NCBI GenBank assembly: GCA_025359865.1
Contig: JANYDH010000094.1
Location: forward strand, 1-61,684
DNA: 61,684 nucleotides
DNA from: Actinomycetes bacterium
GTDB lineage: Bacteria; Actinomycetota; Acidimicrobiia; Acidimicrobiales; Ilumatobacteraceae
Direction: 5' to 3'
Part shown: piece after piece, positions 8,564 through 17,470 of the stretch
Position numbering within the stretch: the first letter of the stretch is position 1
How the letters are laid out: each line of letters opens with the position of its first letter
Translations under genes and position numbers: made by a program
The notes under the pieces: generated by a model
What the model saw: only the letters and a program-made list of their open reading frames with translations
The model's database searches: none
What the model was told of the DNA's origin: nothing

Positions 8564-11248
8564 TCATCCGCCGGGCGGTGTCATCGACCTGGTCACGCTG
8601 TACTCGCCAGTCGCGTCGCCGGACGGGAACACGCGAAGTCGGTAGGTGCCGGCGGTATCGAACGCAACCCGGCCCAGATTGCCACACATCCCGATCGCTG
8701 CAGAAAAGGCGGTTCCGTCGCCCGTGTCGATCGCGTAGAGCAGATCGGCGCTCGTGCAGCCGGGTGCGGCGTTGAAGAACGCAACCGTGCCGGCGCCGAC
8801 GGTAAACGTATAGATATCGCGCGCTCCGGGCCGGTCGATCGTGCCTGACACCGTCTGCCCTGGCTCGATCGTGAATGCCTGATCGACCCTGGATTCCTTC
8901 CAGACCACCTGGTACGGGCCGGTCGCCGCATCGGATGGGAACACCCGAAGTTGGTAATCGCCGGCAGTATCGAATTCGACTCGCCCCAGATCGCTGCACA
9001 CCCCCGTGGATGCGAAGAACGCGTTGCCATCAGCGTGATCGATGGAGTACAGCAGTTCGGTGCCGGTGCAGTCGGGCGCGGCGGCAAAGTACGCGACGGT
9101 GCCGGCGGCGACGGTGAAGGTGTAGATGTCGTGTGCTCCCGGTTGGTCGATGTTGCCGGACACGATCTGGCCTGGTGCGATCGAGGAGGTTTGATCGGCC
9201 CGGGATTCCTTCCAAATCACCTGGTACGCACCGGTCGTCGAGTCGGACGGGCGGACAAGGAGTTGGTATGTGCCAGCGGTGTCGAACTCGACTCGGCCCA
9301 GTTCGCCGCACATGTTGATGGCACCGGCGAATGCGTTGCCATCAGCCCGATCGATCTCGTAGCTCAGGTCCACGGGGGCACAGTTGGAGGCGGCGGCAAA
9401 GTACGCGACGGTGCCGGCGGCGACGGTGAAGGTGTAGATGTCGTGTGCTCCCGGTTGGTCGATGTTGCCGGACACGGTCTGGCCTGGTGCGATCGAGGAG
9501 GTTTGATCGGCCCGGGATTCCTTCCAAACCACCTGGTACGCACCGGTCGTCGAGCCGGACGGGCGGACCACGAGTTGGTAGCTGCCGGCGGTGTCGAATT
9601 CCACTCGGCCCAGGTCGCCACAGATGTTGGTGCCCGCAGCGAACGCGTTGCCGTCGGGCGTATTGATCTCGTAGATCAGATCGATGGGGGCACAGCCGGG
9701 CGCAGCGGCAAAGTACGCGACGGTGCCAGCGGCGACGGTGAAGGTGTAGATGTCGTGGGCGCCGGGCTGGTCGATCGTTCCGGACACGGTCTGCCCCGGC
9801 GAAATCGCAGACACGACGTCGGGCCGAGATACGTGGCGAACCACGGAGTAGGGCCCGGCGCTATCGATCGACGAGAAAATCCGAATCTGGAACGTTCCTG
9901 CATCGGTGAATTCGACGCGGCCGAGATCCGAGCACATCCCGGCTGCGGCGGCGAACGTGCTGCCAGCGGAATCGTCGATCTCGTACAACAGATCGGTACT
10001 CGTGCAGCCTGGCGCTGCGGCGAAGTAGTCGATCTCGCCGGCTACGACCGTGAACGCGAGCAGGTCAACCGTTCCGCCTTCGAGTTGGCCGACCAGCGAC
10101 GTCCCCGTGACGGTCGCCGGGGTGACAGTGCTGACTGGTGCCGATGATGTGACGGGCGCAGACGATGATTCGTGTCCGTTACTCACGATCACGGCAGCAC
10201 CACCGGCGACCACGACCACGGCGGCTGCTCCGGCGATCCAGTGCAAGCCGCGTGGACGGCCACGTAGTAACGACTTGCCCCGGGGGGCGTGATGTCCGAC
10301 GGCATGCTCGACCGCCTGCGGCTGCGGCTGTGGTGGAGCCGGCGCGTTGAGCGGGGTGCCTGTATACCCTGCGCCGGGATTCGGTGCGCTGAGCGGTGTC
10401 CCCGCATACCCGCCCCCAGCGGTTGTGCCAGGTGCCGCGAGCGGCGTACCGCCATATCCTGCCGTTGCGCCGGGTGCTGAGAGCGGTGTCCCCGCATATC
10501 CACCTGCTGCGGTTGCTCCGGGCGCGGCCAGCGGTGTGCCTGCGTATCCCACAGCCGGCGCGGCCGTCGATACGGTCGCAGCGGTGGCAGTTCCGGATGC
10601 CAACACCGCACCAACGACTCCACCTCCGAGCGCGGCACCACCGGCGGCGGCCCCCAACACTCCACCACCCGTCGACGGGGGCGCAAATGCACTGGTCGCT
10701 GGCCTCCGTGACCGGGCGACGATTGCCGCACCAGTCGCAAGGAGCAACTCGTCCACCACGGTGAGGGACGTCGCTGCGACTGCCGATCGTGCCTGTGAGT
10801 ACGTCACGAGCTCCAGATCGACTATAGGAACACCGGCGAGGCGCGCCGCCTCGACCAGCAACCCCGATCGGTAGTCGTCCAGGTCGTCAGAATGCGCGAG
10901 TCCGATGACGCCAGGTCGTGCATCGCCAGACGACTCGCAGGCATCGAGGAGGACGGAACCCACCAGATGGCCGATCAAGGATTCCACGCCGTATGGGGTC
11001 CCAGTCACCATGATCGGCACGGTCTCACCGAGGTGGCCCACGAATCCGCCGGTCACTGCGCTCACGTCGGCTCCGGCACGTGCCACCTGGTTACCGGCGA
11101 CCATCCGACCATCCGACGAGACTGCTACTACCGAGGCGATGACCCCACCATGGGTTGAGTCCTGGTCTGTCCCTGACACGTGATCGTCGTGCACCGTTGC
11201 CCACGCAGTCGTCGACGCCCCGACGTCGATGCCCAGCCCGTATGTCAT
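8564..11248 (-). CDS. Hsp70-like N-domain, transmembrane segment and five PPC-like repeats
   Basis: The 894-residue predicted membrane protein begins with an actin/Hsp70-like phosphate motif (YGLGIDVGASTTAWA) and only about 190 residues of that fold, too few for a complete ATPase. A Gly/Pro/Ala-rich stretch repeats the element YAGTPLSAPGA (about residues 230-310). A basic patch and one membrane helix (GLHWIAGAAAVVVVAGGAAVIV, near 340) follow. The outside part holds five repeats of about 104 residues, each with GQTVSG-D-PGAHDIYTFTVAAGTVAYF, two conserved cysteines and LGRVEFDTAGTYQL, like bacterial pre-peptidase C-terminal domains. The layout suggests a cytoplasmic sensor-like domain linked to an extracellular stalk. 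No substrate can be inferred. It converges with the diguanylate cyclase, 20 bases apart. Confidence 0.7.
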   Translation of the reverse strand: MTYGLGIDVGASTTAWATVHDDHVSGTDQDSTHGGVIASVVAVSSDGRMVAGNQVARAGADVSAVTGGFVGHLGETVPIMVTGTPYGVESLIGHLVGSVLLDACESSGDARPGVIGLAHSDDLDDYRSGLLVEAARLAGVPIVDLELVTYSQARSAVAATSLTVVDELLLATGAAIVARSRRPATSAFAPPSTGGGVLGAAAGGAALGGGVVGAVLASGTATAATVSTAAPAVGYAGTPLAAPGATAAGGYAGTPLSAPGATAGYGGTPLAAPGTTAGGGYAGTPLSAPNPGAGYTGTPLNAPAPPQPQPQAVEHAVGHHAPRGKSLLRGRPRGLHWIAGAAAVVVVAGGAAVIVSNGHESSSAPVTSSAPVSTVTPATVTGTSLVGQLEGGTVDLLAFTVVAGEIDYFAAAPGCTSTDLLYEIDDSAGSTFAAAAGMCSDLGRVEFTDAGTFQIRIFSSIDSAGPYSVVRHVSRPDVVSAISPGQTVSGTIDQPGAHDIYTFTVAAGTVAYFAAAPGCAPIDLIYEINTPDGNAFAAGTNICGDLGRVEFDTAGSYQLVVRPSGSTTGAYQVVWKESRADQTSSIAPGQTVSGNIDQPGAHDIYTFTVAAGTVAYFAAASNCAPVDLSYEIDRADGNAFAGAINMCGELGRVEFDTAGTYQLLVRPSDSTTGAYQVIWKESRADQTSSIAPGQIVSGNIDQPGAHDIYTFTVAAGTVAYFAAAPDCTGTELLYSIDHADGNAFFASTGVCSDLGRVEFDTAGDYQLRVFPSDAATGPYQVVWKESRVDQAFTIEPGQTVSGTIDRPGARDIYTFTVGAGTVAFFNAAPGCTSADLLYAIDTGDGTAFSAAIGMCGNLGRVAFDTAGTYRLRVFPSGDATGEYSVTRSMTPPGG
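9081..9886 (-). repeat. 312-bp tandem coding repeats in the PPC-like protein
   Basis: Blocks beginning near 9081, 9393 and 9705 recur at a spacing of 312 bp (104 codons). The blocks at about 9081-9262 and 9393-9574 differ at only a few positions, much less than the outer repeats, so the central units look recently duplicated or homogenised. Confidence 0.85.
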
Positions 11249-11413
11249 CGCTGCCCCTTCCTCGAGACCAAGTCTGCTCCACGAGCGAGGCCTAGACTGC
11301 GCTTGCGTGGCAACGAGGCACGGGTCAGACTCGACGCCGCTTACTCGCCGACGACCCTAGTGTCGTCCGGTGTCGTCCGGTGTCCGCTGGAATGGGGACG
11401 CGATACGAAGTTG

Positions 11414-12172
11414 TCAGGCGGATGCGAGTTCGCGGCCGTCGTGCTCGGCGCGCAGCAACTCTGTGCTCAACCGGAAACCGACGCCACGCACGGTATGGAT
11501 GAACCGCAGTTCGGGTGCAAACTGCTGCAACTTGCGACGCAGATTCGACAGGTGCACGTCCACAACGTGGGTGTCACCGACCCAGTTCGGACCCCACACT
11601 TCCTCGAGCAACTGCACGCGTGCTCGCACCTCGGAAGGGTGCCGGCACAACTGCTCGAACAGCGCGAACTCGATGCGGGTGACGGGGACATCGTGGCCGT
11701 GTACCCGGATTTCCCTGCGACCGACGTCGACCGTGAGCGGGCCGAGCGCGATCAGCGAAGCCGCCATGGGATCCCATCGGGCATGCACGGCGCGAGGTCG
11801 GCGTAACAGCGCCTGACAGCGCGCGGCCAGCTCATCGGGCGTCACCGGCACCGAGACTACGTCATCGGCGCCGGCTCGTAGGGCGCGGATGCGCATCATG
11901 TCGGCGTTGGGCGGGGCAATGCCGACCACGTACGAATCCGTCAAGCCCCGAAGGGTGTCGAACAACGAGCCGCCGCGAGGACTGGGGAGCTCGAGATCGA
12001 TCATCAGAACATCCGGCGAGAACGACTGCGCTAACACGAGCGCAGCCGACTCTTCGGTTGTCGCGCTTACTGAGAACCCACGTTCGCGCAGAGCGACCGA
12101 GGCGATGCGCCGCAACAGCGCATCATTCACCGCGAGCAGTACTCGTGGCGCAAGTTGTGCATCTGGTTCCAT
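11414..12172 (-). CDS. OmpR-type response regulator with degenerate receiver
   Basis: The 252-residue protein has a CheY-like receiver (about 10-125) and a winged helix of the OmpR/PhoB type (about 150-240) with VTRIEFALFEQLCRHPSEVRARVQLLEEVWG and DVHLSNLRRKL. The phosphoryl-acceptor Asp is in VLMIDLELP. The first acidic pair is Asn-Asp rather than Asp-Asp, and the conserved Lys near the receiver end is replaced (VVSVPVTPDEL instead of a KP motif). Phosphorylation control may therefore be weak or absent. No histidine kinase is adjacent. The ATG at 12172 is preferred over one eight codons upstream because a GGCGGAG ribosome-binding site lies in front of it. Confidence 0.8.
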   Translation of the reverse strand: MEPDAQLAPRVLLAVNDALLRRIASVALRERGFSVSATTEESAALVLAQSFSPDVLMIDLELPSPRGGSLFDTLRGLTDSYVVGIAPPNADMMRIRALRAGADDVVSVPVTPDELAARCQALLRRPRAVHARWDPMAASLIALGPLTVDVGRREIRVHGHDVPVTRIEFALFEQLCRHPSEVRARVQLLEEVWGPNWVGDTHVVDVHLSNLRRKLQQFAPELRFIHTVRGVGFRLSTELLRAEHDGRELASA

Positions 12173-12345
12173 CCGTTGTCTCCGCCTCGGTGCCATCCGA
12201 CGGATCCGCGACCCGTCTGCACTTGTGGTACGGAGGAGTCATCGGTATGCAAGGGTCCTCGCTGTAGTCGAATGGCGGGGGATCTCCACTCACCCGTTCA
12301 GACAGCGCTGTCCAGACACGCGCTGGCGGTCTATCGTGCGATTCG

Positions 12346-12918
12346 ATGGTCATGCCGCTTTCGCTCTCACAACTCGTGCGCGTCCAAGTGGCCGACCGCA
12401 AACCAGTGGATGAACGAGAGCGCGAGTCGGTCGCCGCGTTCCTTCGTGCGTTCGACGCATTGCCTGCGCCGTTCGATGAGCATGCCGACCCTGTTCATGT
12501 CACAGCCTCTGCAATCGTGGTCGGCCGGCGCGGTGTCGTGCTGCACCTGCACAAGCGGCTTGGCATCTGGCTGCAGCCAGGTGGGCACATCGACCCGGGT
12601 GAAACGCCATGGGCGGCTGCGCTACGAGAGTGCGTCGAGGAGACCGGTTTGCCTGTCTCGTGGCCGGCCGTGCAGGGGGTGCAGGGGGTGCAGGCCGTGC
12701 AGGGGGTGCAGGGGGTGCAGCCGCTGGCGCACGTCGATGTTCATCCGGGCCCGCGTGGCCATACCCACCTCGACGTGCGATATCTGGTGCATGCAGAGCC
12801 CGTCGACCCGGTGCCGCCGCCGGGCGAAAGCCAAGATGTGCGTTGGTTCGACTGGGATGAGGCGATCGATCTGGCTGACGCGGGATTGGCGGGCGCATTG
12901 CGGTCGTTGGCGCCCTGA
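12346..12918 (+). CDS. NUDIX hydrolase
   Basis: The 190-residue protein contains a complete Nudix box (GGHIDPGETPWAAALRECVEETGL in the protein, shown here as GHIDPGE ... REC-V-EETGL) near residues 86-109. It is therefore a hydrolase of nucleoside-diphosphate-linked compounds; the substrate is unknown. Directly after the box an insertion of VQG units arises from a 9-bp repeat, GTGCAGGGG, at 12670-12720. The C-terminal part (DVRWFDWDEAIDL) is normal for the family. The stop codon lies inside a second tandem repeat (12912-12967). Two ATGs six bases apart could serve as start. Confidence 0.9.
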   Translation: MVMPLSLSQLVRVQVADRKPVDERERESVAAFLRAFDALPAPFDEHADPVHVTASAIVVGRRGVVLHLHKRLGIWLQPGGHIDPGETPWAAALRECVEETGLPVSWPAVQGVQGVQAVQGVQGVQPLAHVDVHPGPRGHTHLDVRYLVHAEPVDPVPPPGESQDVRWFDWDEAIDLADAGLAGALRSLAP

Positions 12919-12967
12919 AGCCTGTGCCCTGAAGCCTGTGCGCTGAAGCCTGTGCCCTGAAGCCCGC
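12912..12967 (+). repeat. 14-bp tandem repeat over the NUDIX stop codon
   Basis: Four units related to GCCCTGAAGCCTGT follow each other, and the TGA at 12916-12918 ends the NUDIX gene. Loss or gain of units would not change the protein as long as the first unit is kept. Confidence 0.8.
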
Positions 12968-13008
12968 ACCCTGAGGGGCGATGCGGTCGGTTTCGAGGCG
13001 GACCGGGC

Positions 13009-13036
13009 TTGCATCCCGTCGGCTGGCATGTACTAT
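13009..13036 (+). promoter_or_regulatory. Promoter of the GH13 glucosidase gene
   Basis: TTGCAT (13009-13014) and TACTAT (13031-13036) are separated by 16 bases. The predicted transcription start lies at or just before the ATG at 13046, so the message would be nearly leaderless. Confidence 0.55.
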
Positions 13037-13045
13037 CTCCTACCT

Positions 13046-14740
13046 ATGCAAACGCTTGCAGCTTCCGACGTTGATCCTGTCGACCCGGCGGCATCGGCGG
13101 CAGCATCGGCCAGGCTGGACGGTCCCGATTGGTGGCGGACCGCGATCGGCTACGAGATCTACATCCGGTCGTTCTACGACACCAACGGCGACGGAGTCGG
13201 CGATCTCGCAGGTGTCACCGCCAAGCTCGACTACCTGCACGATCTTGGCGTCGACGTGGTATGGCTGACCCCGTTCTTCCCGAGTCCGGGCCACGACCAC
13301 GGATACGACGTGTCCGACTACTGCGACATCGATCCGCAGTTCGGCACGCTCGCCGATTTCGATTCCATGATCGCTGCTGCACATGCGCGTGACCTGCGGG
13401 TCTTCATCGATCTCGTTCCGAACCACACCTCGTCGGAACACCGATGGTTCACACAGGCGATCGCTGATGTCGCCAGCCCCTTTCGGCAGTACTACCACTT
13501 CAGGGACCCGGCACCGGATGGCGGCCCTCCGAACAACTGGGTCGGCCACTTCGGTGGGTCTGCGTGGACGTTGGACCCAAGCGGGAGCGGCCAGTACTAC
13601 CTGCACTTGTTCCTGCCGGAACAGCCGGATCTGAATTGGGTAAATCCGGCTGTACTCGACGAGTTCGCGGCCGTTCTGAAGTTCTGGTGCGAGCGCGGCG
13701 CCGACGGGTTTCGGATCGACGTCGCCCATGGTCTGGCCAAGGATTCGGCGTACCGGGACAATCCGCAGGTTCGGCCCATCACGGCCGGCATGCATCCCAC
13801 CGACGTGTTTCACTCGTTCGAGCATTGCTACGACTTACATCAGGCAGAGACGGCCGAGATCTTTCGCCAGTGGCGTCGCGTTGTTGTCCCCTACGGCGCG
13901 GTGCTACTGGGCGAAATGGACACTCGTGACGTTGCCCGTTTCGGCGACTATGTAGCCCGTCGCGATGCTCTTGACCTGGGGTTCGTGCTCAAGATCGGGT
14001 TGACCGAGTGGGATCCGGCCGAGTACATCGGTGACCTAGTCGACTTCGCCTACGCGGCAAATGGCGGAGCAGCCTGGGAGGTGAGCAACCATGATCAGGC
14101 TCGTGCCGTCTCACGATTCGCTGAGTCCGGTGGCGGTCTCCAGGACGACGAAGTTGGGCTACGGCGCACACTGGCGTTGACCACATTGATGGTCGGCATG
14201 GATGGGATGACGTTCATCTACCAGGGTGAGGAGCTCGGTTTGCCAAACGCCAAGGTCGTCGGTCAGACACAGGATCCGATGAGCGCCCGTAACGGTGGCG
14301 GGTGGGGCCGCGACGTTGCCCGCGGTGCGATGCCGTGGGATTCGTCGTCGAGTAACGGCTTCACCAGTGCCGAGCAGGCGTGGCTGCATACCGAGCGCCT
14401 ACCCGACCACCTGACCGCCGAATTCCAGCTGACTCGGCCAGAATCGACATGGGCGCGCTATCGCGATCTGATCATGATCCGCAAGCGCTTTCGTGATGCC
14501 TTTACAGTACCGATGAGGCTTCGTCTGCGTACCGACTCGGCGATGGTGATCGAGCGGGGGAAACTAATCTTCGTTGCTAACTTCGGCACGGAGACCTTCG
14601 CGTATTCGTCGCCGCACGAACTCACCGTCGAATATGAAAGCGCGCCCGGAGCTACTGGCGCTGCTGGCGCTCATACTGGTGGCAGTTCTGACCTACTCGT
14701 CCAACCTGAGTCGACGGTCATCGTCCGCCGCCACGTGTAG
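13046..14740 (+). CDS. GH13 alpha-glucosidase (oligo-1,6-glucosidase/trehalase-like clade)
   Basis: The 564-residue cytoplasmic enzyme hydrolyses alpha-glucosidic bonds in imported oligosaccharides. The GH13 regions are all present: DLVPNHTS (region I), GFRIDVAHGL with the nucleophile Asp (region II), LLGEMDTRD with the acid/base Glu (region III) and VSNHDQAR (region IV). The N-terminal WWRTAIGYEIYIRSF is typical of alpha-glucosidases acting on short substrates. Length matches the family. The ATG at 13046 is chosen from the promoter position; an ATG 18 bases upstream is in frame but lies before the expected transcript start. The gene starts the sugar locus and is followed directly by its probable repressor. 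Confidence 0.9.
   Translation: MQTLAASDVDPVDPAASAAASARLDGPDWWRTAIGYEIYIRSFYDTNGDGVGDLAGVTAKLDYLHDLGVDVVWLTPFFPSPGHDHGYDVSDYCDIDPQFGTLADFDSMIAAAHARDLRVFIDLVPNHTSSEHRWFTQAIADVASPFRQYYHFRDPAPDGGPPNNWVGHFGGSAWTLDPSGSGQYYLHLFLPEQPDLNWVNPAVLDEFAAVLKFWCERGADGFRIDVAHGLAKDSAYRDNPQVRPITAGMHPTDVFHSFEHCYDLHQAETAEIFRQWRRVVVPYGAVLLGEMDTRDVARFGDYVARRDALDLGFVLKIGLTEWDPAEYIGDLVDFAYAANGGAAWEVSNHDQARAVSRFAESGGGLQDDEVGLRRTLALTTLMVGMDGMTFIYQGEELGLPNAKVVGQTQDPMSARNGGGWGRDVARGAMPWDSSSSNGFTSAEQAWLHTERLPDHLTAEFQLTRPESTWARYRDLIMIRKRFRDAFTVPMRLRLRTDSAMVIERGKLIFVANFGTETFAYSSPHELTVEYESAPGATGAAGAHTGGSSDLLVQPESTVIVRRHV
13047..13060 (+). promoter_or_regulatory. LacI-family operator (copy 1)
   Basis: TGCAAACGCTTGCA is the imperfect palindrome typical of LacI/GalR repressors. 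It overlaps the start codon of the GH13 gene and has a near-identical partner at 15888-15901 in front of the binding-protein gene. The LacI-type repressor at 14773 is the obvious ligand. Confidence 0.75.
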
Positions 14741-14772
14741 ACGTGGCTACTGTCCGGGACAAAGGGAGGATC

Positions 14773-15831
14773 GTGCCCAGCGAGCAGCCGCCCGCATCGC
14801 AGGAGCCCGCATCGCAGGAACCAACGGCGCAAGCGACGATTGTCGATGTAGCGCTACGAGCCGGCGTCTCGGTGGCTACCGTCAGCCGTGCGCTGCGCAA
14901 CTATCCCAATGTCGCTTCGGCAACGCGCGACCGAGTCCTGCAGGCAGCGGGCGAACTGTCATACGTGGCCGATACGAACGCGTCGCGGTTGGCATCGGGG
15001 CGATCCAATACCATCGGTGTACTGGCACCGATCCTCACCAGCTGGTACACCGGCGAAGTGATCGCCGGCGTGGAGGAAGTACTTCGCGATGCCGAACTCG
15101 ACCTGCTGATCAGTACGCGAGGTTTGGTTGACCGACGCGATGCATTCGAAGTCGCTTCGGCATTTCGCCAGCGTGTCGACGGAATGATCCTGGTTGATGC
15201 CTATTTCCACGATGAAGGCGCCCGCATGAACAGGGCGGGAATTCCGACAGTTGTAGTCGGTGAGCACATGGCGGCCGTGCCTTCGCTGTCGATCGACGAC
15301 CGACTCGGCGGAGAGATGGCGACCCGGCACCTGCTCGAGTTGGGTCACCGCCGGGTCGGCCTCATCGGTGGGCTAATTACTCCTGACGTCGTGTCGGCCG
15401 TCCTCGACCGGCGTCTTGCGGGCTTCCACGCGGCGCTGGCCGCCGGGCGCCTGCGGCGTGATCGCAGTCTGATCGCAGAGGGAAACTTCACGATCGAAGG
15501 AGGCCGACGCGCTGCTCGTCAACTACTCGCCAACGACAACCCGCCGACAGCGATCTTCTGTTTGTCCGACGAGATGGCGTTCGGGGCGATACAGGCGGCG
15601 CGCGAACTCGGTCTGTCGATCCCGCGCGACCTCTCATTGATCGGTTTCGACGACCATCCAGTGGCCGAGGCGATCGGGTTGTCGACGATCCGCCAACCGG
15701 TGCGCGACATGGGGCGCGTTGCAGCGCGGTTGGTAGCCGACATCATCGATGGTCACGAGCCGGTGTCACGACATCTTCCGCAAGCTATTGCTCTCGTTGC
15801 ACGGTCCAGCACGGCAGCGCCATCACGATGA
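14773..15831 (+). CDS. LacI-family transcriptional repressor of the sugar locus
   Basis: The 352-residue protein has the LacI helix-turn-helix and hinge at about residues 22-75 (TIVDVALRAGVSVATVSRALRN, then DTNASRLASGRSNTIGVL). A periplasmic-binding-protein-like effector domain with the usual SDEMAFGA and GFDDHP segments follows. It probably senses the imported sugar and releases the operators at 13047 and 15888. The GTG at 14773 is selected because AAAGGGAGG lies just upstream; an in-frame GTG at 14743 would add ten residues. It sits between the GH13 gene and the transporter on the same strand. Confidence 0.9.
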   Translation: MPSEQPPASQEPASQEPTAQATIVDVALRAGVSVATVSRALRNYPNVASATRDRVLQAAGELSYVADTNASRLASGRSNTIGVLAPILTSWYTGEVIAGVEEVLRDAELDLLISTRGLVDRRDAFEVASAFRQRVDGMILVDAYFHDEGARMNRAGIPTVVVGEHMAAVPSLSIDDRLGGEMATRHLLELGHRRVGLIGGLITPDVVSAVLDRRLAGFHAALAAGRLRRDRSLIAEGNFTIEGGRRAARQLLANDNPPTAIFCLSDEMAFGAIQAARELGLSIPRDLSLIGFDDHPVAEAIGLSTIRQPVRDMGRVAARLVADIIDGHEPVSRHLPQAIALVARSSTAAPSR

Positions 15832-15859
15832 TTTGTGTGTCCGCACGATGACGAACGTG

Positions 15860-15888
15860 TTGACGAGTCATCGAATCTGGGTTACTCT
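15860..15888 (+). promoter_or_regulatory. Promoter of the sugar ABC transporter operon
   Basis: TTGACG (15860-15865) and TACTCT (15883-15888) are 17 bases apart. The -10 element runs directly into the operator at 15888, so repressor binding would block transcription. Confidence 0.65.
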
Positions 15889-15901
15889 GCAAACGCTTAC
15901 A
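15888..15901 (+). promoter_or_regulatory. LacI-family operator (copy 2)
   Basis: TGCAAACGCTTACA differs from the operator at 13047 by one base. It overlaps the end of the -10 element and lies 42 bases before the binding-protein start. Confidence 0.75.
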
Positions 15902-15943
15902 TATTCGGACGGGGGAACTCGCCGACTCACTAGGGGGTACAAC

Positions 15944-17335
15944 ATGACGGCACGCCGTCGCTGGGGCTTCGTCGCCTCGGTACTTACTGTTTCGTTGGTC
16001 GCCGCAGCCTGCGGTTCCGACACCAAGAAGGCCGCGCCAGCCACCACGGTGGCCGCAACGGCAACTACTGCCGCCGCATCTACGGGCACCGATGCGCCAG
16101 CTGGCACCGATGCGCCTGCTGGCACCGATGCCGCCGCAGGCGACAAGCCGTTCGCCGGTAAGGTCGTCACGATCTTCAGCTCCATCCGTGACGTCGAAGC
16201 CGACCGCCTCGATCAGGCCTGGAAGCCGTTCGAAGACGCTACCGGTATCGATATCCAGCACGAGGGTTCGGGTACGTTCGAAGACGACCTGAAGCTCCGC
16301 GTCGATGGTGGTAATGCCCCCGACCTGGCCTTCGTCCCGCAGCCCGGCTTGCTTGCCACCCTCGTCGGCGGCGGCAAAGTCGTGCCACTGTCCAGCCTGG
16401 AAGCTGACGTTGCCGCAAACGACATCGACGGTTGGGTGGGCTTCGGCTCGGTCGACGGCAAGTTCTACTCGCCTCCGTTCGGCGCGAACATCAAGAGCCT
16501 CGTGTGGTACAGCCCGAAGGCGTTTGCCGACAAGGGTTACAAGATCCCCACTACGTGGCAGGAGATGCTCGATCTGAGCCAGAAGATCGTTGACGACGGT
16601 GGCAAGCCGTGGTGCGTCGGTGCCGAGTCCGGTGGAGCTACTGGTTGGGTGCTCACCGACTGGGTTGAAGACGTCATGCTCCGCACCGCGGGCGCCGAGA
16701 CGTACGACAAGTGGGTCGCCCACACGATCCCGTTCAACGACCCAGCGGTCGTGAAGGCCGTCGACCTGGTCGGCGACATCGTCAAGAACGATGCCTTCGT
16801 GCTCAACGGTGCAGCCAGCATCCCCAGCACCTCGTTCCAGGAGGCCGGCCTGCCGCTGCTCACCGGCGAGTGCTACATGCACCGCCAGGCCAGCTTCTAC
16901 GGCAACCAGTTCCCGGACGGCACCACGAAGGGGCCAGATGGCCAGGTGAACGCGTTCTACCTGCCGACCGTCAAGGCAGACGACCCGAAGGTGATGCTGG
17001 GCGGCGGCGAGTTGATCACTGCGTTCCGCGATGCACCCGAAGTGGTCGCAGCGGCCAAGTACCTCACGAGCGCCGAGTTCGCGAACAGCCGCCTTGCACT
17101 TGGCAACTGGTTGACCCCGAACAAGTTGGCTGATATCAGCCTGGTCACCGATCCGCTCGAGCAGCAGTTCGCCCAGTATCTTGCAACATCAGACGTGTTC
17201 CGTTTCGACGGATCCGACCTGATGCCCGGCCCGGTTGGAGCCGGGACGTTCTGGACCGAGATGATCGAATGGGTCACCGGCAAGAGCACCGCAGACACGT
17301 TGAAGGCCATCGACGAGAGTTGGCCTGCAAGCTGA
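15944..17335 (+). CDS. Sugar ABC transporter substrate-binding lipoprotein
   Basis: The 463-residue product starts with a lipoprotein signal (basic MTARRRWGF, hydrophobic core, lipobox VAAACGS), so it should be anchored outside the membrane at Cys about 21. A low-complexity Thr/Ala linker follows, with three GTDAPA units from a 15-bp repeat (about 16084-16140). The rest is a cluster-B carbohydrate-binding protein with VTIFSSI, QPGLL, a WQEMLD helix and the ESGGATGWVLTDW region. The ATG at 15944 has a TAGGGGGT ribosome-binding site 5-13 bases upstream. It is the first gene of the transporter operon, and its ligand is probably an oligosaccharide cut by the GH13 and GH1 enzymes. Confidence 0.9.
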   Translation: MTARRRWGFVASVLTVSLVAAACGSDTKKAAPATTVAATATTAAASTGTDAPAGTDAPAGTDAAAGDKPFAGKVVTIFSSIRDVEADRLDQAWKPFEDATGIDIQHEGSGTFEDDLKLRVDGGNAPDLAFVPQPGLLATLVGGGKVVPLSSLEADVAANDIDGWVGFGSVDGKFYSPPFGANIKSLVWYSPKAFADKGYKIPTTWQEMLDLSQKIVDDGGKPWCVGAESGGATGWVLTDWVEDVMLRTAGAETYDKWVAHTIPFNDPAVVKAVDLVGDIVKNDAFVLNGAASIPSTSFQEAGLPLLTGECYMHRQASFYGNQFPDGTTKGPDGQVNAFYLPTVKADDPKVMLGGGELITAFRDAPEVVAAAKYLTSAEFANSRLALGNWLTPNKLADISLVTDPLEQQFAQYLATSDVFRFDGSDLMPGPVGAGTFWTEMIEWVTGKSTADTLKAIDESWPAS

Positions 17336-17373
17336 CCTTCGTTCAACACGTTGGTTGCCAATTGAAATGAGTT

Positions 17374-17423
17374 CCGAACTGCCCTGGCTGGGCGACGAGA
17401 GTCGACCAGTCAGGGCAGTTCGG
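17374..17423 (+). terminator. Intercistronic hairpin between binding protein and permease
   Basis: An 18-bp stem with one mismatch (17374-17391 pairing with 17406-17423) closes a 14-base loop, with no following T-run. Such structures in sugar operons usually protect the upstream binding-protein mRNA or partly terminate, giving more binding protein than permease. A full stop is unlikely because the permease has no other obvious promoter. Confidence 0.7.
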
Positions 17424-17470
17424 TTCAATGAGTAGTAAGTTCGGCATCGATCGCATCCTGGGGGGACCGC

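Noticed and set aside
8951-10147. 398-codon plus-strand frame over the PPC-repeat gene
   Set aside because: It is antisense to clearly repeated, domain-bearing coding sequence; the open frame is a by-product of GC-rich third positions.
15785-16882. 365-codon minus-strand frame over the binding-protein gene
   Set aside because: Shadow of a lipoprotein gene with clear signal peptide and operon context.
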